Source: DAOUBA01 sp034432855 (lineage in GTDB: Bacteria > Chloroflexota > Anaerolineae > B4-G1). Taken from it: a stretch of DNA of 55,704 bases. The stretch is from NCBI GenBank assembly GCA_034432855.1, contig DAOUBA010000210.1:1-55704 (forward strand). The letters run 5' to 3'. The notes below the pieces were generated by a model. That model was not told where the DNA came from. It saw only the letters and a program-made list of their open reading frames with translations, and did not search any database. Made by a program: the position numbers and the translations under genes. Shown here in pieces: positions 26,388 to 35,851 of this stretch; the first letter of the stretch is position 1, and every line of letters starts with the position of its first letter.

Positions 26388-27227
26388 TCAATTCCCCACT
26401 ACCTCCCGGAAAGCGCGCTGCAACGTGCGAGTGATGGGGCCGGGTTTGCCATCGCTCACCATCCAGCCGTCTACCTGCACCACCGGCATAATCTCACTGA
26501 GCGTGCCCACGATCATCAATTCGTCCGCCTCTCTCAATTGGCTTTCGAGGATGGGGGTTTCGTTGTAAGGGATTCCCAGTTGCCCACAGAGTTCCAGCAC
26601 CACGTCGCGCGTGACACCGGGCAGGATGACGTTGGTCTTGGGATGAGTGACGAGCCGCCCACCGAACACGGCGCAGACGTTATGGCGCGAGCCCTCGGTC
26701 ACCACGCCGTCGCGCACGAATATGGCCTCCGCCGCGCCGCTTTCCACTGCCCGCTGGCAGGCCAGTACGTTCGCCAGCAGCGCCACCGACTTGATGTCGC
26801 AACGCGCCCAGCGCACGTCGGGGACGAGGATGACCCTGACGCCGCGCTCCTGCTCCTCGCGGGGCATCTCGAACGGGAAGGCGCTGGCGTAGACAGTCGG
26901 GGGCACAGCCGGGTCAGGGAAAGCATGGTTGCGCGGCGCGACCCCGCGTGTGATCTGGATATAGACCCCGGCGTCACCTTTCGCCAGGCCGTTGGCCTCG
27001 ATCAGCCGCTCTGCCACGCCGCGCAGCGCCGCCAGGTCGGGCACGGCGATGCGCAGTTCGTGGAGGCTGCGCTCTAGCCGCCGGAGGTGTGCGTCTGGAC
27101 GGAACAGCCGGCCGCGATAAGACGCGATGACCTCATAGACCCCATCGGCGAAAAGGAAGCCACGGTCGTCGGGTGAAATCCTCACGTCTTCTTTGGGGAT
27201 GAATTGGCCGTTGAAATAGACGATCAT
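26388..27227 (-). CDS. dat: D-amino acid aminotransferase (class IV)
   Basis: A 279-residue fold-type IV PLP enzyme. DDRGFLFADGVYEV near the N-terminus, RGVAPRNHAFP carrying the residues for the substrate carboxylate, the PLP lysine at 146 in CDIKSVALLANVL, and EGSRHNVCAVF are the pattern of D-alanine/D-amino acid aminotransferase rather than of the branched-chain enzyme. It interconverts D-alanine or D-glutamate and keto acids, supplying D-amino acids for peptidoglycan. Branched-chain aminotransferase or aminodeoxychorismate lyase are less likely alternatives. The gene stands 26 bases downstream of an unknown gene on the same strand. Confidence 0.88.
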   Translation of the reverse strand: MIVYFNGQFIPKEDVRISPDDRGFLFADGVYEVIASYRGRLFRPDAHLRRLERSLHELRIAVPDLAALRGVAERLIEANGLAKGDAGVYIQITRGVAPRNHAFPDPAVPPTVYASAFPFEMPREEQERGVRVILVPDVRWARCDIKSVALLANVLACQRAVESGAAEAIFVRDGVVTEGSRHNVCAVFGGRLVTHPKTNVILPGVTRDVVLELCGQLGIPYNETPILESQLREADELMIVGTLSEIMPVVQVDGWMVSDGKPGPITRTLQRAFREVVGN

Positions 27228-27253
27228 GGACTATCCGATCATTCAGGATGGCA

Positions 27254-28285
27254 TCACATGAACCGGTCGAGCAGGAAATCTTTGGCGTCGTCGAGCGCTC
27301 TCAGGCTATATGAAGGCTTGAGGATGAAGCGCAACTCCTCGGCCAGCGGCTTGAGCAGGTGAAAGAGAAGCCCGGAGCGCACGGCGACTTCCTGTGGCAC
27401 GACACCCAGGGTGGCAAGGTGACGCACTGCGTACATCGGCACCTGCCCCCACATGCTCTCCAGCGTCGGTTCAGGCTTGAGCAGATCGGAGCCCATGACG
27501 AAGCCGCTCTGTGCTTCGACCGTCAGCAGCATGTAGGCAAACTGAGGCCGGGCGCCCCGCTCTTCCTGGAACGGCACCGGGAACATGAAAAAGTCCATCT
27601 CTATGCGACTCACCCGTCTGGAGGACTGCTTGAGTTTTTCGAGCAGCGGCTTATCCATCATCAACTGGATCGGCGGGTGCTCTGGTGGAGGCACCTCCAT
27701 AATGCGGTCCTCCCAGTATAGTTCCTGCCCCTTTCGGCGTGCAACGCGCACCAGGTATGACTCGTCATCATCCGTGATCAGGAGTGCAGGGTCGTCCCGG
27801 AAACGGGGGGTCACGTCCAGCACCTGCTCCAGCACGACCGTCAGAAAACGGGCCTCGTCCGCTTCCAGGTACCAGGGAAAGTAGCCGGGGCGATAACTGC
27901 GGAACAGCGGCCAGGCGTTGCGCCCTCTGAATTTGAGCCCCAGTTGCTTGATGATCTGACGGTCTTGATCGCGCAGCACGTCGCGGTCTTCGAACGAGGC
28001 CTGGAGTTGGGGTATTTCGAGTATGGATTCAGGCGGTGCGGCATCTCCGGCTTCCTCAATAGCCAGGAAGTCATAGAGCCCGCGTGCGCCGAGATAGACG
28101 GCCACAGAATAGTGTTCACCCAGCGCCCCCATCACGCTGACGAATCCCAGTTCGCCCATTTCAGGATCCTGCACGCCGAACAAGTCCTCTTCCGTCATCC
28201 ATTCCCACGGCGCAAGCTCCTTCACGCGCATCGCGGTGTCGTAAAGCCTGCGCCATTCCTCAAGTGTAGGGTTCTGTTCGCTCAT
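27254..28285 (-). CDS. Unknown protein, DUF6930/DUF7309-like
   Basis: A 343-residue acidic cytoplasmic protein with no signal peptide or membrane segment. WRRLYDTAMRVKELAPWEWM at the N-terminus, EDLFGVQDPEMGELGFVSVMG and YLGARGLYDFLAIEEAG resemble DUF7309, and the C-terminal half (FRSYRPGYFPWYLEADEARFL, in two parts) resembles DUF6930; these two domains commonly occur together in proteins of no known function. No catalytic motif is evident. Two ATG codons stand in tandem; 28285 is better placed after GAGGAG than 28288. It follows the ACP gene by about 50 bases, a gap partly taken by a dispersed repeat. Confidence 0.7.
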   Translation of the reverse strand: MSEQNPTLEEWRRLYDTAMRVKELAPWEWMTEEDLFGVQDPEMGELGFVSVMGALGEHYSVAVYLGARGLYDFLAIEEAGDAAPPESILEIPQLQASFEDRDVLRDQDRQIIKQLGLKFRGRNAWPLFRSYRPGYFPWYLEADEARFLTVVLEQVLDVTPRFRDDPALLITDDDESYLVRVARRKGQELYWEDRIMEVPPPEHPPIQLMMDKPLLEKLKQSSRRVSRIEMDFFMFPVPFQEERGARPQFAYMLLTVEAQSGFVMGSDLLKPEPTLESMWGQVPMYAVRHLATLGVVPQEVAVRSGLLFHLLKPLAEELRFILKPSYSLRALDDAKDFLLDRFM

Positions 28286-28340
28286 CATGCTCCTCTACTA
28301 CGTCTTTCATTTGCCGATATCCGGCACCCGTAGGGCAGGG

Positions 28341-28604
28341 TCACCCCGCCCCGACTCGAACATGCTCTGTATAGAGCCGGTAGGCGTCGCCTACGGTATC
28401 CACCTCCCAGGCGGCGTCCACCGGAATATCCACCCCCATCTCCTCCATGCGCAGCATCAGTTCCACCAGTTGAATAGAGTCGGCGAGCAAGTCACGAATA
28501 AATGATGACTCCTGAGCGATCTTGCTTTCTTCCACCTGCAATTCCTCAGCGATGAGGCGCCTGAACTCTTCGAAAGAGATAGGATTGTGGGTAGGATTCC
28601 TCAC
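28341..28604 (-). CDS. Acyl carrier protein-like
   Basis: An 87-residue carrier protein. The phosphopantetheine site is Ser43 in LLADSIQLVEL (DSI instead of the usual DSL), set in the usual acidic helix II; helices I, III and IV are recognizable. GTG 28604 follows AAGGAGGTG with eight bases of spacing and overlaps the TGA of the acyl ligase gene as GTGA, so translation is coupled. A ligase that can load an acyl chain directly upstream and a large GNAT protein beyond it suggest a dedicated acyl-transfer pathway, not housekeeping fatty acid synthesis. The C-terminal residues HVRVGAG are read from a dispersed repeat that has entered the gene end. Confidence 0.88.
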   Translation of the reverse strand: MRNPTHNPISFEEFRRLIAEELQVEESKIAQESSFIRDLLADSIQLVELMLRMEEMGVDIPVDAAWEVDTVGDAYRLYTEHVRVGAG

Positions 28605-30199
28605 TGGGTCTCACCTCCTTCCTGCAGTGCCATCTCGCGCAGTTTGAACTTTTGTGGCTTGCCGGTCTCTGAGCGTGGCAAGTCGTCCACGAAACAGACG
28701 CGGCTGGGGATCTTGTAGGCCTCCAGCGCCGCCCGACAATAGTCCCGTACCTCCTGGGCGCTCATCTCTGCTCCATCTTCGAGGAGCACAAAGGCCCACA
28801 CACTCTCTCCGCCCACATCGGAAGGCACGCCCACCACCGCCGCCTCCCGAATCCTGGGATGGGCAACCAGGTAGGTCTCGATCTCGGCCGGGTAGACGTT
28901 CTGCCCGCCACGGATGATGACGTCCTTCTTGCGTCCCACGATGTGCAGGTAGCCTTGCTCATCCAGAAATGCCAGGTCGCCGGTGTAGTACCAGCCGTCC
29001 TCGTCCAGCACCGCGGCGGTAGCATCGGGGGCGCGGTAGTAGCCCAGCATCAGGTTATCGCCGCGGCAGGCCAGTTCCCCCACCTGGCCTGGGGGCAGTT
29101 CGCGCCGCTCGTCGTCCACGATCTTGACCTCCATCCCCGGCATCGGACGGCCCACCGTCTCGGCCTGGCGTGCGGCGGAATCGGCGATGCTGGTGGCAGA
29201 GATACCCCCGGCGGTCTCGGTGGCACCGAAGCCGATGTGCACCGCGCAGCCGAAGCGACGCTGGATTTCGCGCGCCAGATGTGGCGGGCAGGGTGCCGCG
29301 CCTGTGCCGCAGATGAGCAGCGATGAGGTGTCGTAGCGGTCGAAATCCGGCAGGCCCAGCATCACCTGAAAGGCCATCGGCACTGCGACCAGGACGGTCA
29401 CCCGTTCCTGTTCCACCAGGCGCAGCGCCTCGCGCGGGTGGAAGCGCGGCATCACCACCAGCCGGTCGCCCATCAGGAGCGCCTGGAGCATCACCTCCAG
29501 CCCGGTGATGGTGTGCCAGCCAACGGTGGAAAGAAAAGTCTGCGGGCGGCCGGCGGCGCGCAGCAACCGTTCGCGGTAACGCGCCAGGGCCCTGGCCGTC
29601 TGTCCCAGCGTCTTGAGGCCAGGCCGCCTGATCCACAGTTCGCGCAGTTTGATGCTCGCAACGACCGGCGCGATCAGGCTGCGATGGGTGTGCATCGTGC
29701 CCTTCGGCGCACCGGTGGTGCCGGAGGTGTAGAGCAGGGCCAAAAGGTCCTGCGGCGAAACGGCCTCCGGCGGGTGGGGCAATATGCCATTTTGCTCTAC
29801 AGCAGCCAGGTCTGAGATGACGTGGCGCAGGGCCGGAGACTGGCGGAGCACCTCTTCCGCGACCGGGGCGGCGGTGACCAACGCGACGGGCTCGGCGTCG
29901 CGGAGTATGCCGCCCAGGGTGTGCTCGCGCAGTTGCGGGTTGAGCGGCACGACGACCGCGCCCAGGGCGGCGGCGGCGAAGAACGCGGTCACAAACTCAA
30001 TGCCGGGCGGCAGGAGCATGGCGATCTTGTCACCCTTGCGCACCCCCTGTTGATGAAGGCCGTGTGCCAACCCATCCACGCGCTCCAGCAGTTGGTCGTA
30101 GGTGAGGCGCGCCTCGCCACACACCAGGGCCTCCTGGTCGGGCCGCGACCCGGCGACCTGGCGCAGCGCCTTGGCCATCGTCGTATCGCTTTTGAGCAT
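28601..30199 (-). CDS. AMP-dependent acyl-CoA/acyl-ACP ligase
   Basis: A 532-residue ANL-family adenylating enzyme. The phosphate loop YTSGTTGAPKG, GFGATETAGG, YYTGD, GRKKDVIIRGGQNVYPAEIE (the hinge and A8 motif) and the C-terminal catalytic Lys in RSETGKPQKFK are all there. It activates a carboxylic acid, most likely a medium- or long-chain fatty acid, as acyl-AMP and passes it to CoA or to a carrier protein. The start ATG 30199 follows AGGAGG at eight bases; TTG 30220 is less likely. It ends four bases into the ACP gene, which makes the ACP the likely acceptor. The substrate cannot be read from the sequence. Confidence 0.92.
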   Translation of the reverse strand: MLKSDTTMAKALRQVAGSRPDQEALVCGEARLTYDQLLERVDGLAHGLHQQGVRKGDKIAMLLPPGIEFVTAFFAAAALGAVVVPLNPQLREHTLGGILRDAEPVALVTAAPVAEEVLRQSPALRHVISDLAAVEQNGILPHPPEAVSPQDLLALLYTSGTTGAPKGTMHTHRSLIAPVVASIKLRELWIRRPGLKTLGQTARALARYRERLLRAAGRPQTFLSTVGWHTITGLEVMLQALLMGDRLVVMPRFHPREALRLVEQERVTVLVAVPMAFQVMLGLPDFDRYDTSSLLICGTGAAPCPPHLAREIQRRFGCAVHIGFGATETAGGISATSIADSAARQAETVGRPMPGMEVKIVDDERRELPPGQVGELACRGDNLMLGYYRAPDATAAVLDEDGWYYTGDLAFLDEQGYLHIVGRKKDVIIRGGQNVYPAEIETYLVAHPRIREAAVVGVPSDVGGESVWAFVLLEDGAEMSAQEVRDYCRAALEAYKIPSRVCFVDDLPRSETGKPQKFKLREMALQEGGETQ

Positions 30200-30271
30200 A
30201 GGCGTGGCCTCCTGCCGCAATTAAACCACGAATATCCCAAATGGACAAATGGGCGCGAATCTGCGCAGGAT

Positions 30272-31411
30272 TCACAGGTCCTTCCGATACAGCCGGTAGA
30301 CCTTATACCGCTCTGCGCCCAGGCGGTGGGCGATCAGGTTGACCATCGGGTTGAACTCGGAGGTAACGGAGCCCTCGAGCCAGGCATACCCCTTCTCGTA
30401 AACTGCCCGGATGGCCTCCAGGTAGAGCAGCGCGTCAATGCCCCGGCGGCGGTACTGTTCCAGCACGCCCATCAACTTGAAGGTGACAACGTCAACTTGA
30501 CGGACATAGCGGCGGATCTTGAGCCAGTTGAACGGGAACAGCCGCCCGTTCAACCGGATCAGCACGCGGTTGACGTCGGGGAAGGCGACGCAGAAGCCGA
30601 TGGGCTTGCCTTCCACCTCGGCAAAGAGCGCCAGGTCTGGATCCAGGAGGGGGCGCAACTGCCCGGCCATGCGGCGGAACTCGGCCTCGGTCATCGGGAT
30701 GTAGTCGGGGAGATGGTTCAGGGTGGCGTTGAAGAGGTAATGGGCGGCGGCGACCTCGTCATCCCAGCGATCCAATCGGGCCTTGCGGATGGTCACGTTG
30801 GCGACCCGGCGGGCAACTTCGGCCACGTGGCCCAGTTCGGGGGGGATGTTCCTGAGTTCCTCACCGATCTGCGAACGGAAGGCCCGCCAGGCGTACAGGT
30901 CTTCGCTCTTCTCCATCCCGTAGCGTTCCAGGAAATCCTTGTAATACGGCGGCGTGTGGGCCTCCAGCATGGCCGGGGGGCAGTCGGCACCTTCAATCAG
31001 TACGCCGGGGCACTCAAAGTCGGTGAAACTCGTCGGGCCGCGCAGCGAGGTCATCCCCCGCGCGCGCAACCAGTCACATGCGGCGTCCAGCAGGCGCTCC
31101 GCGACAGCATAGTCCTCGACGACCTCGAAGAAGCCAAAGCCCCCCTCCGCCCTGCCCAGTTGCTCGACCCGCTGGCGGTTGACGAAGGCGGCGATGGTGC
31201 CCACCACCTCGCGCCCACGCCGGGCCAGGAAGAGCGCCACGTCGGCGATCCTGTAGAAGGGGCCTCTGGCAGGATTCAGATAGTCGAGGCGGTCGCTGAT
31301 CAGGGGAGGCACCCAGTTGGGGTCGCCCCGGTAGACCCGCCAGGGGAACTTGACGAAGGCGCGCAGATCGCGCCGGGTGGTGACCGGATGGATTTGAACG
31401 GACGACATCAT
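30272..31411 (-). CDS. Large GNAT-superfamily acyltransferase (bacterial ceramide synthase-like)
   Basis: A 379-residue protein. FVKFPWRVYRGDPNWVPPL near the N-terminus, then VALFLARRGREVVGTIAAFV, GFGFFEVVEDYAVAERLL, the segment RGPTSFTDFECPGVLIEG, and a second GNAT half ending LMGVLEQYRRRGIDALLYLE, with the RRRGI acyl-CoA loop. These features define a group of large GNAT proteins that, as I recall, includes bacterial ceramide synthase of Caulobacter. ATG 31411 shares four bases with the MFS stop, follows GGAGG, and the ligase and ACP genes follow. N-acylation of a long-chain base or amine is therefore a reasonable guess. A longer open frame through the MFS gene to 32140 is an artefact. Confidence 0.7.
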   Translation of the reverse strand: MMSSVQIHPVTTRRDLRAFVKFPWRVYRGDPNWVPPLISDRLDYLNPARGPFYRIADVALFLARRGREVVGTIAAFVNRQRVEQLGRAEGGFGFFEVVEDYAVAERLLDAACDWLRARGMTSLRGPTSFTDFECPGVLIEGADCPPAMLEAHTPPYYKDFLERYGMEKSEDLYAWRAFRSQIGEELRNIPPELGHVAEVARRVANVTIRKARLDRWDDEVAAAHYLFNATLNHLPDYIPMTEAEFRRMAGQLRPLLDPDLALFAEVEGKPIGFCVAFPDVNRVLIRLNGRLFPFNWLKIRRYVRQVDVVTFKLMGVLEQYRRRGIDALLYLEAIRAVYEKGYAWLEGSVTSEFNPMVNLIAHRLGAERYKVYRLYRKDL

Positions 31412-32652
31412 GTTTGCCTCCTCCGCACTGCGAACAGGCCAAAGCCCAGCAGGCGCACGCAGGTGCTCACGACAAGCGCGGTCTGGATGCCGGCGTGATC
31501 GGCCAGCGCGGTACCCAACAGCGGCGAGACGACCGCCGAAAGATACTGCAGGCTCTGAGCCACAGCGACAAAAGTCGCGCTCTGTTCGACCGGCACCGTT
31601 TTCATCAGTTCGTCGAAGAACACCAGGTTGACACCGGCCAGGAAGACACCGGCGATGCCGGCAAAGAGGGCGATCAGTTCCACGCGCCCGGTCAGGGCCA
31701 CTAGCGCCGGGTAGAGCGCCAGCCCTACAGTCGTCCACAAGAGCACGAAGCGCGAGCCGCGTATCCTCCCCTGTCGCGCCCAGAAAAAGTAGCCGAACAG
31801 CATCACGAACGTCTGCACCGAGTTGATCGTGCCGATCCAGGTATCGGGCGCGCGCACCGTGCGCACGAAGTAGATCGGAAACAGCGGTGCGGCGAGTGAG
31901 AGGCCGGTGTTGTAGATGAACTGCTTGGCCGTGAACGAGAGAAAAGGGCGCTCGCCGCGAATGCGGTTGACAAAGCCCTTCAACCGTTGAAATAACGGTT
32001 GCCGCGCAGTGCGTGGCCGGGGTGCAGCGTCCGGCAGCACGATGTGGCTGGAGAAGTAGTAACTGATCAGCCCGCCTACCGAGAGGCCGATAAAGACCAT
32101 CTGGTAGTTGAGCGGAAAGCGGATGCGATCGAGAATCCAACCGACGGCGACGACGGTAAGCGAAGTCGTCAGGCCCAGGATGGACCAGCGCCGACTCATC
32201 AGCGCGTAGCGGCCCTTGGGGCCGGCGACGGCGTTCATCACCACGGAGAAGGCGACGCTGACCACGGTCTGCGGGATGGTGACCGCCATCCAGATCGCCA
32301 GGATCGCCGGCACGACGACCTGGCGCGGCACGACGAAGGGCGCGATGCCGGTGAGCGCGTAGGACATCACCACCATCAGGCGTGCGGCGCTGAACCAGAG
32401 CACGATGTTGCGGCGGCTCTGCAGGAAGGCGCCGATGGCGATAGCGGAGAACAGGCCGGTGAAGGCAGGCATGGCCGTCAGCAGGCCAACCTGGAAGGCA
32501 GTTGCGCCCAGACGTGTGAGAAAGACCGGGAGGAATGGGCCAGCGGCGCTCGCCAGCCCGATGCCGATAGCGTCAATCTGGACGTTGATAAAGTTCCGTC
32601 TCTGTACCGGCGTGGCGTCATCCGGCGCCGCCGACCAATGAATGCGCCTCAC
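31408..32652 (-). CDS. Major facilitator superfamily transporter
   Basis: About 414 residues with twelve predicted membrane segments in two halves joined by a basic loop (RPRTARQPLFQRLKGFVNRIRG, about 195-215). Typical elements include GLLTAMPAFTGLFSAIAIG and GRYALMSRRWSILG. It is close to the group of MFS proteins without known substrate that is often annotated as drug or sugar exporters. The start is uncertain: GTG 32652 has AAAGGA nine bases upstream, whereas ATG 32730 lacks a binding site and would add an unlikely leader. It shares four bases with the GNAT gene downstream, so it belongs to that operon; export or flipping of the product made by the neighbours is possible. Confidence 0.85.
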   Translation of the reverse strand: MRRIHWSAAPDDATPVQRRNFINVQIDAIGIGLASAAGPFLPVFLTRLGATAFQVGLLTAMPAFTGLFSAIAIGAFLQSRRNIVLWFSAARLMVVMSYALTGIAPFVVPRQVVVPAILAIWMAVTIPQTVVSVAFSVVMNAVAGPKGRYALMSRRWSILGLTTSLTVVAVGWILDRIRFPLNYQMVFIGLSVGGLISYYFSSHIVLPDAAPRPRTARQPLFQRLKGFVNRIRGERPFLSFTAKQFIYNTGLSLAAPLFPIYFVRTVRAPDTWIGTINSVQTFVMLFGYFFWARQGRIRGSRFVLLWTTVGLALYPALVALTGRVELIALFAGIAGVFLAGVNLVFFDELMKTVPVEQSATFVAVAQSLQYLSAVVSPLLGTALADHAGIQTALVVSTCVRLLGFGLFAVRRRQT

Positions 32653-32751
32653 GATGTGCAGTCCTTTGGACACGGGTTTCGGGTATGGTAAGGCAAGAAC
32701 GCCGGTTTGTAAAGACAGGACGTTCCGCATTGCGCAATGTGGGGATCGCGC

Positions 32752-34110
32752 CTACTCGGTGCGCCCGGTAAAGTGGAACGCGGCCAGTTTGAGGGCCGGG
32801 GCGCTGGAGATTCCCAGCTCGTCCCACAACCGGCGAACGTCGCGCCCTACGGCCTCGGTCCCCGCCAGCGCCTCGACGTAACTCTGGGTGAAGCGCAGGT
32901 TGCGCACCGGTGCCACCAGTTCACCGTGCTCAATCAGGAACGTGCCGTCGCGCGTCATCCCTGTGACCACCGCCTCACGCGGGTGGACGGTGCGCGTGTA
33001 CCAGAAGCGCGTCACATAGACGCCGCGATCCGTCCCCGCAATCATCTCCTCTATTGTGCTGTTACCCGTACCCATAAACGAGTGCAGCGAGGTCGGGCCG
33101 TGCTGCGCGGCGCTGAGCCAGGGGTCAAAGGGATTGGCCGCCGGCAGTGCATGGCCGGTGGACGTTTTCCCGTCGCGGGCCGCCCGCGTCCGGTCGTAGA
33201 GCACGTCCCCAGCGACGCCGGCATGCACAATGTCCACCCGGCGACGCGGTACGCCCTCGCAGTCGAACGGCAGCGGCCAGCCGGCAGGGTCCAGCCCATC
33301 GTCCCAGATCGAGACGAGCGGTGACATCAACCGCTGTCCCTGTCGCCCGCTGAGCCAACTGCGCCCTTCCTGCACAAAGGTCGCCCCGGCGGCGACTGCC
33401 AGTGTCCCCAGGATATCGTGCACGGCGTAAGGTTCCAAAATGACCGGATATGCGCCCGGCTCGAGCACCTGGGGGTTGCGGCTGCGCAACGCCTTCTGGA
33501 TCGCCTCGTCGCCGCGCGCGGTGACGTCTATTTCGGCCACCTTCCATGAAGCGTCGGTGGCGTAGCCGGAACTGTCCTCGGTCATTACCACTACTGTCAG
33601 GTCGGCGGCGGTGGCCGGATGGTAGGCGAAGAGGCCGTGGCTGTTGGCGACGGCCCACTCGTAGACGGCGGTGCGGAAGGCGCCGGCTGCCTGGCAGCCG
33701 GCCTCCTCCGCCTTCCGGCAGACGGTACTCACGGCACGCGCCCGCTCAGCGGGAGTGCAAGCAGCAGTCGCCTCGTCGAAGGCGACGATTACCGGAATGT
33801 CGGTCGGCTCCGGCAAGCCAGGAAAGTCCGGGTTCTCGGGCAGAGCTCTGGCAGCCGCAAGCGCATTCTCCACTGCACGCTCCAGACCAGCATCGCTCAG
33901 GTCGTTGGTCGTGCTCACGCCCACACGCTTGCCCTGCGCCACGCGCGCAATCACATAGTGATTGGCCTCCGCCACATGCTGGTGAATCGCGTTGTTGGCG
34001 AAGCGGGTCAGTTGCTCATCCAGCCCCAGCAACAACGCTTCGGTCTCGCCGGCGGGCGAAAGCGCCAGCACACGCTTCAGTAACCTTTCGGTCTCTTTTT
34101 GTCCGATCAT
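32752..34110 (-). CDS. tldE: TldE/PmbA family metalloprotease subunit
   Basis: A 452-residue PmbA-like protein: ALLLGLDEQLTRFANNAIHQ near the N-terminus, VGVSTTNDLSDAGLERAVENA, then VILEPYAVHDILGTLAVAA, the conserved core LHSFMGTGNSTIEEMIAGTDRG in two parts, and the C-terminal LFTQS-like FTQSYVEA. TldE is the non-catalytic partner that lacks HExxxH, as here, and forms the heterodimer with TldD, a peptidase that degrades unfolded peptides and matures some ribosomal peptides such as microcin B17. The tldD gene is directly upstream on the same strand, 45 bases away. No ribosomal peptide precursor is evident around it. Confidence 0.93.
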   Translation of the reverse strand: MIGQKETERLLKRVLALSPAGETEALLLGLDEQLTRFANNAIHQHVAEANHYVIARVAQGKRVGVSTTNDLSDAGLERAVENALAAARALPENPDFPGLPEPTDIPVIVAFDEATAACTPAERARAVSTVCRKAEEAGCQAAGAFRTAVYEWAVANSHGLFAYHPATAADLTVVVMTEDSSGYATDASWKVAEIDVTARGDEAIQKALRSRNPQVLEPGAYPVILEPYAVHDILGTLAVAAGATFVQEGRSWLSGRQGQRLMSPLVSIWDDGLDPAGWPLPFDCEGVPRRRVDIVHAGVAGDVLYDRTRAARDGKTSTGHALPAANPFDPWLSAAQHGPTSLHSFMGTGNSTIEEMIAGTDRGVYVTRFWYTRTVHPREAVVTGMTRDGTFLIEHGELVAPVRNLRFTQSYVEALAGTEAVGRDVRRLWDELGISSAPALKLAAFHFTGRTE

Positions 34111-34155
34111 TGTGTCTCCTTTGAGGCGTCTCGTTCATCCGGCGAACGATGCCGG

Positions 34156-35625
34156 TCATTGTTTCCCCATCACTCTCACGTTCCGGAAGCGGGCCGGGGC
34201 CGCGCCGTGGCCGACGTGGGCGATCTGACTCGGCTGGCCCTTGCCGCAGGTCGGCGTGCCCCACACCTGCCAGTGGTCGCGGTTGCAGATGGCGTCGCAC
34301 GAGCCCCAGAATTGGGGCGTGATCCCGGTGTAGATGCAGTTCTTGAGCAGCCGTCCGAGTTTACCGTTCTTGATCTCGTAGCCGATCTCGGTGCCGAACT
34401 GGAAGTTGAGCCGCTTGTCGTCAATGGACCAACTGCGATCCGTCTCCATATAGATGCCCTCGTCGGTATCGGCGATCAGGTCGTCGAAAGTCCATTCCCC
34501 CGGCTCGATAGAAATGTTGGTCATACGGATGATGGGGATGCGGTTCCAGCCCGACGCCCGCGCCGCGCCGCCCGAACGGTCCACCGTCACATCCCAGCTC
34601 TTGAGCCGCGCCAGTTGCACCGCCGTCTCACGCGAGGTCAGATAGCCCACGAATATCCCCTCACGCACCAGTTCGACGCGCTGCGCGGGTACCCCTTCGT
34701 CGTCCCAGCCGAAGGTGCCCAGGCCGCCGGGGATGGTGGCGTCGGCGGTCAGGTTGACGACGGGCGAGCCGTAGCGCAAAACACCGAGTTTGTCGGGCGT
34801 GAGGAAACTGGTGCCGGCGTAAGCGGCCTCGCTGCCCAGGACGCGGTCGAGTTCCGTGGGGTGACCGCAGGACTCGTGGATCTGCAATGCCAGTTGCGTG
34901 GCGCCCAGGATGACGGTCGTCACCGTGCTGGGGCACGGGTCAGCGGTCAGGAGCGCCACGGCCTCGCTCGCGGTCTGTTCGGCGTGGCCTGGCAGGTCCA
35001 TTTGCAGCACATACTCCCAGCCCACGGTGCGCCGGTCTTCCCCAAAGAAGGTGGGATAGGAACGCTGTTGTATTTCGCCATCGGCCACGGCCAGCGCGAC
35101 GATGCCGCCGCCAGTCTCGATGATTTCCTGCTCGACAAAGGCGCCCTCGCTGTTGGCGAACGTCTTGCGCTCGCGTTGGCAGGCCAGCATGCCGCGCGCG
35201 ACCCTGACGCCAGCGACGCGCCGCATCTCACGGTCGGCTTCCAGGAGCAACGCGATCTTGTCCTCGAGCGGCACGCTGAAGGGGTCAATCTGTACCGGCG
35301 TGCGGTAGGTGCCGCAGCTCGTTACCGGAGGCCCGAGGTCCACCGGCTCTTTGCGGGTGCGGGCGCTCGCGCGGGCGATCTCGACGGCCAGCGCCGTGAC
35401 GCGCTCCACCTCCGCCTTGTTGACGACGGCGCTGGAGGCGAAACCCCAGGCGCCATCGGCGACGACGCGCACGCCAAAACCGATGTTCTCCGTCTCGCTC
35501 ACCGCTTCGACCATGCCGTCTTTGACGTTGATGGTCTGTTCACGGCGCTCGACGACGCGCACGTCGGCGTAGGTCGCGCCGCGTACCCGTGCCGTCTCCA
35601 GCGCCAGGTCTGTGAATTCGTTCAA
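34156..35625 (-). CDS. tldD: TldD family metalloprotease, catalytic subunit
   Basis: A 489-residue zinc protease. The active site IHESCGHPTELDR (near residue 250) gives the HExxxH motif; the segment GTFGWDDEGVPAQR, GYLTSRETA and the C-terminal FWGSCDAICNRDHWQVWGTP, in two parts, with GKGQP are TldD hallmarks. Together with TldE it forms a hollow dimer that cleaves extended unstructured peptides. It starts at ATG 35625, with GGAGGTGC upstream, and leads the operon tldD-tldE; the MFS gene begins about 100 bases after tldE. The 5' side is bordered by a 164-bp MITE. Confidence 0.95.
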   Translation of the reverse strand: MNEFTDLALETARVRGATYADVRVVERREQTINVKDGMVEAVSETENIGFGVRVVADGAWGFASSAVVNKAEVERVTALAVEIARASARTRKEPVDLGPPVTSCGTYRTPVQIDPFSVPLEDKIALLLEADREMRRVAGVRVARGMLACQRERKTFANSEGAFVEQEIIETGGGIVALAVADGEIQQRSYPTFFGEDRRTVGWEYVLQMDLPGHAEQTASEAVALLTADPCPSTVTTVILGATQLALQIHESCGHPTELDRVLGSEAAYAGTSFLTPDKLGVLRYGSPVVNLTADATIPGGLGTFGWDDEGVPAQRVELVREGIFVGYLTSRETAVQLARLKSWDVTVDRSGGAARASGWNRIPIIRMTNISIEPGEWTFDDLIADTDEGIYMETDRSWSIDDKRLNFQFGTEIGYEIKNGKLGRLLKNCIYTGITPQFWGSCDAICNRDHWQVWGTPTCGKGQPSQIAHVGHGAAPARFRNVRVMGKQ

Positions 35626-35680
35626 GGTGCACCTCCGGTATGGTTAGGTCGGATTGCCAATCCGACTAGGAAAGCGCGGC

Positions 35681-35844
35681 GTAACTATTCAGGGCCGATT
35701 GAAATCGCCCTCTTCACGCGCTTCGCGCCAGGTGTCGGCCTGCGCCGACACTGCCCGGTGGTGCAGCAAGGAGCAGGTCGGCGAAGGCCGACCAATGGCC
35801 GCAGGCCCAAAAGGGTGACTTCCAGTCACCGCCTGAATAGTTAC
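35681..35844. mobile_element. MITE of 164 bp with 13-bp inverted repeats and 8-bp target duplication
   Basis: GTAACTATTCAGG (35681-35693) and its exact reverse complement CCTGAATAGTTAC (35832-35844) bound the element. Both ends are flanked by the direct repeat AGCGCGGC (35673-35680 and 35845-35852), the signature of an 8-bp target duplication. The interior has no gene but several hairpins (GTGTCGGCC/GGCCGACAC-like, GGTCGGCGAAGGCCGACC, GGTGACTTCCAGTCACC). The right duplication abuts the stop codon of the GNAT gene. The transposase is not in the window. Confidence 0.8.
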
Positions 35845-35851
35845 AGCGCGG

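Noticed and set aside
31412..32140. An N-terminal extension of about 240 residues on the large GNAT protein
   Set aside because: It lies wholly inside the MFS gene in another frame, has no domain, and a good start with GGAGG exists at 31411.
32752..35625. A ribosomal peptide (RiPP) cluster around tldD/tldE
   Set aside because: No precursor peptide, cyclodehydratase or other maturation gene is near; TldD/E also serve general peptide breakdown.
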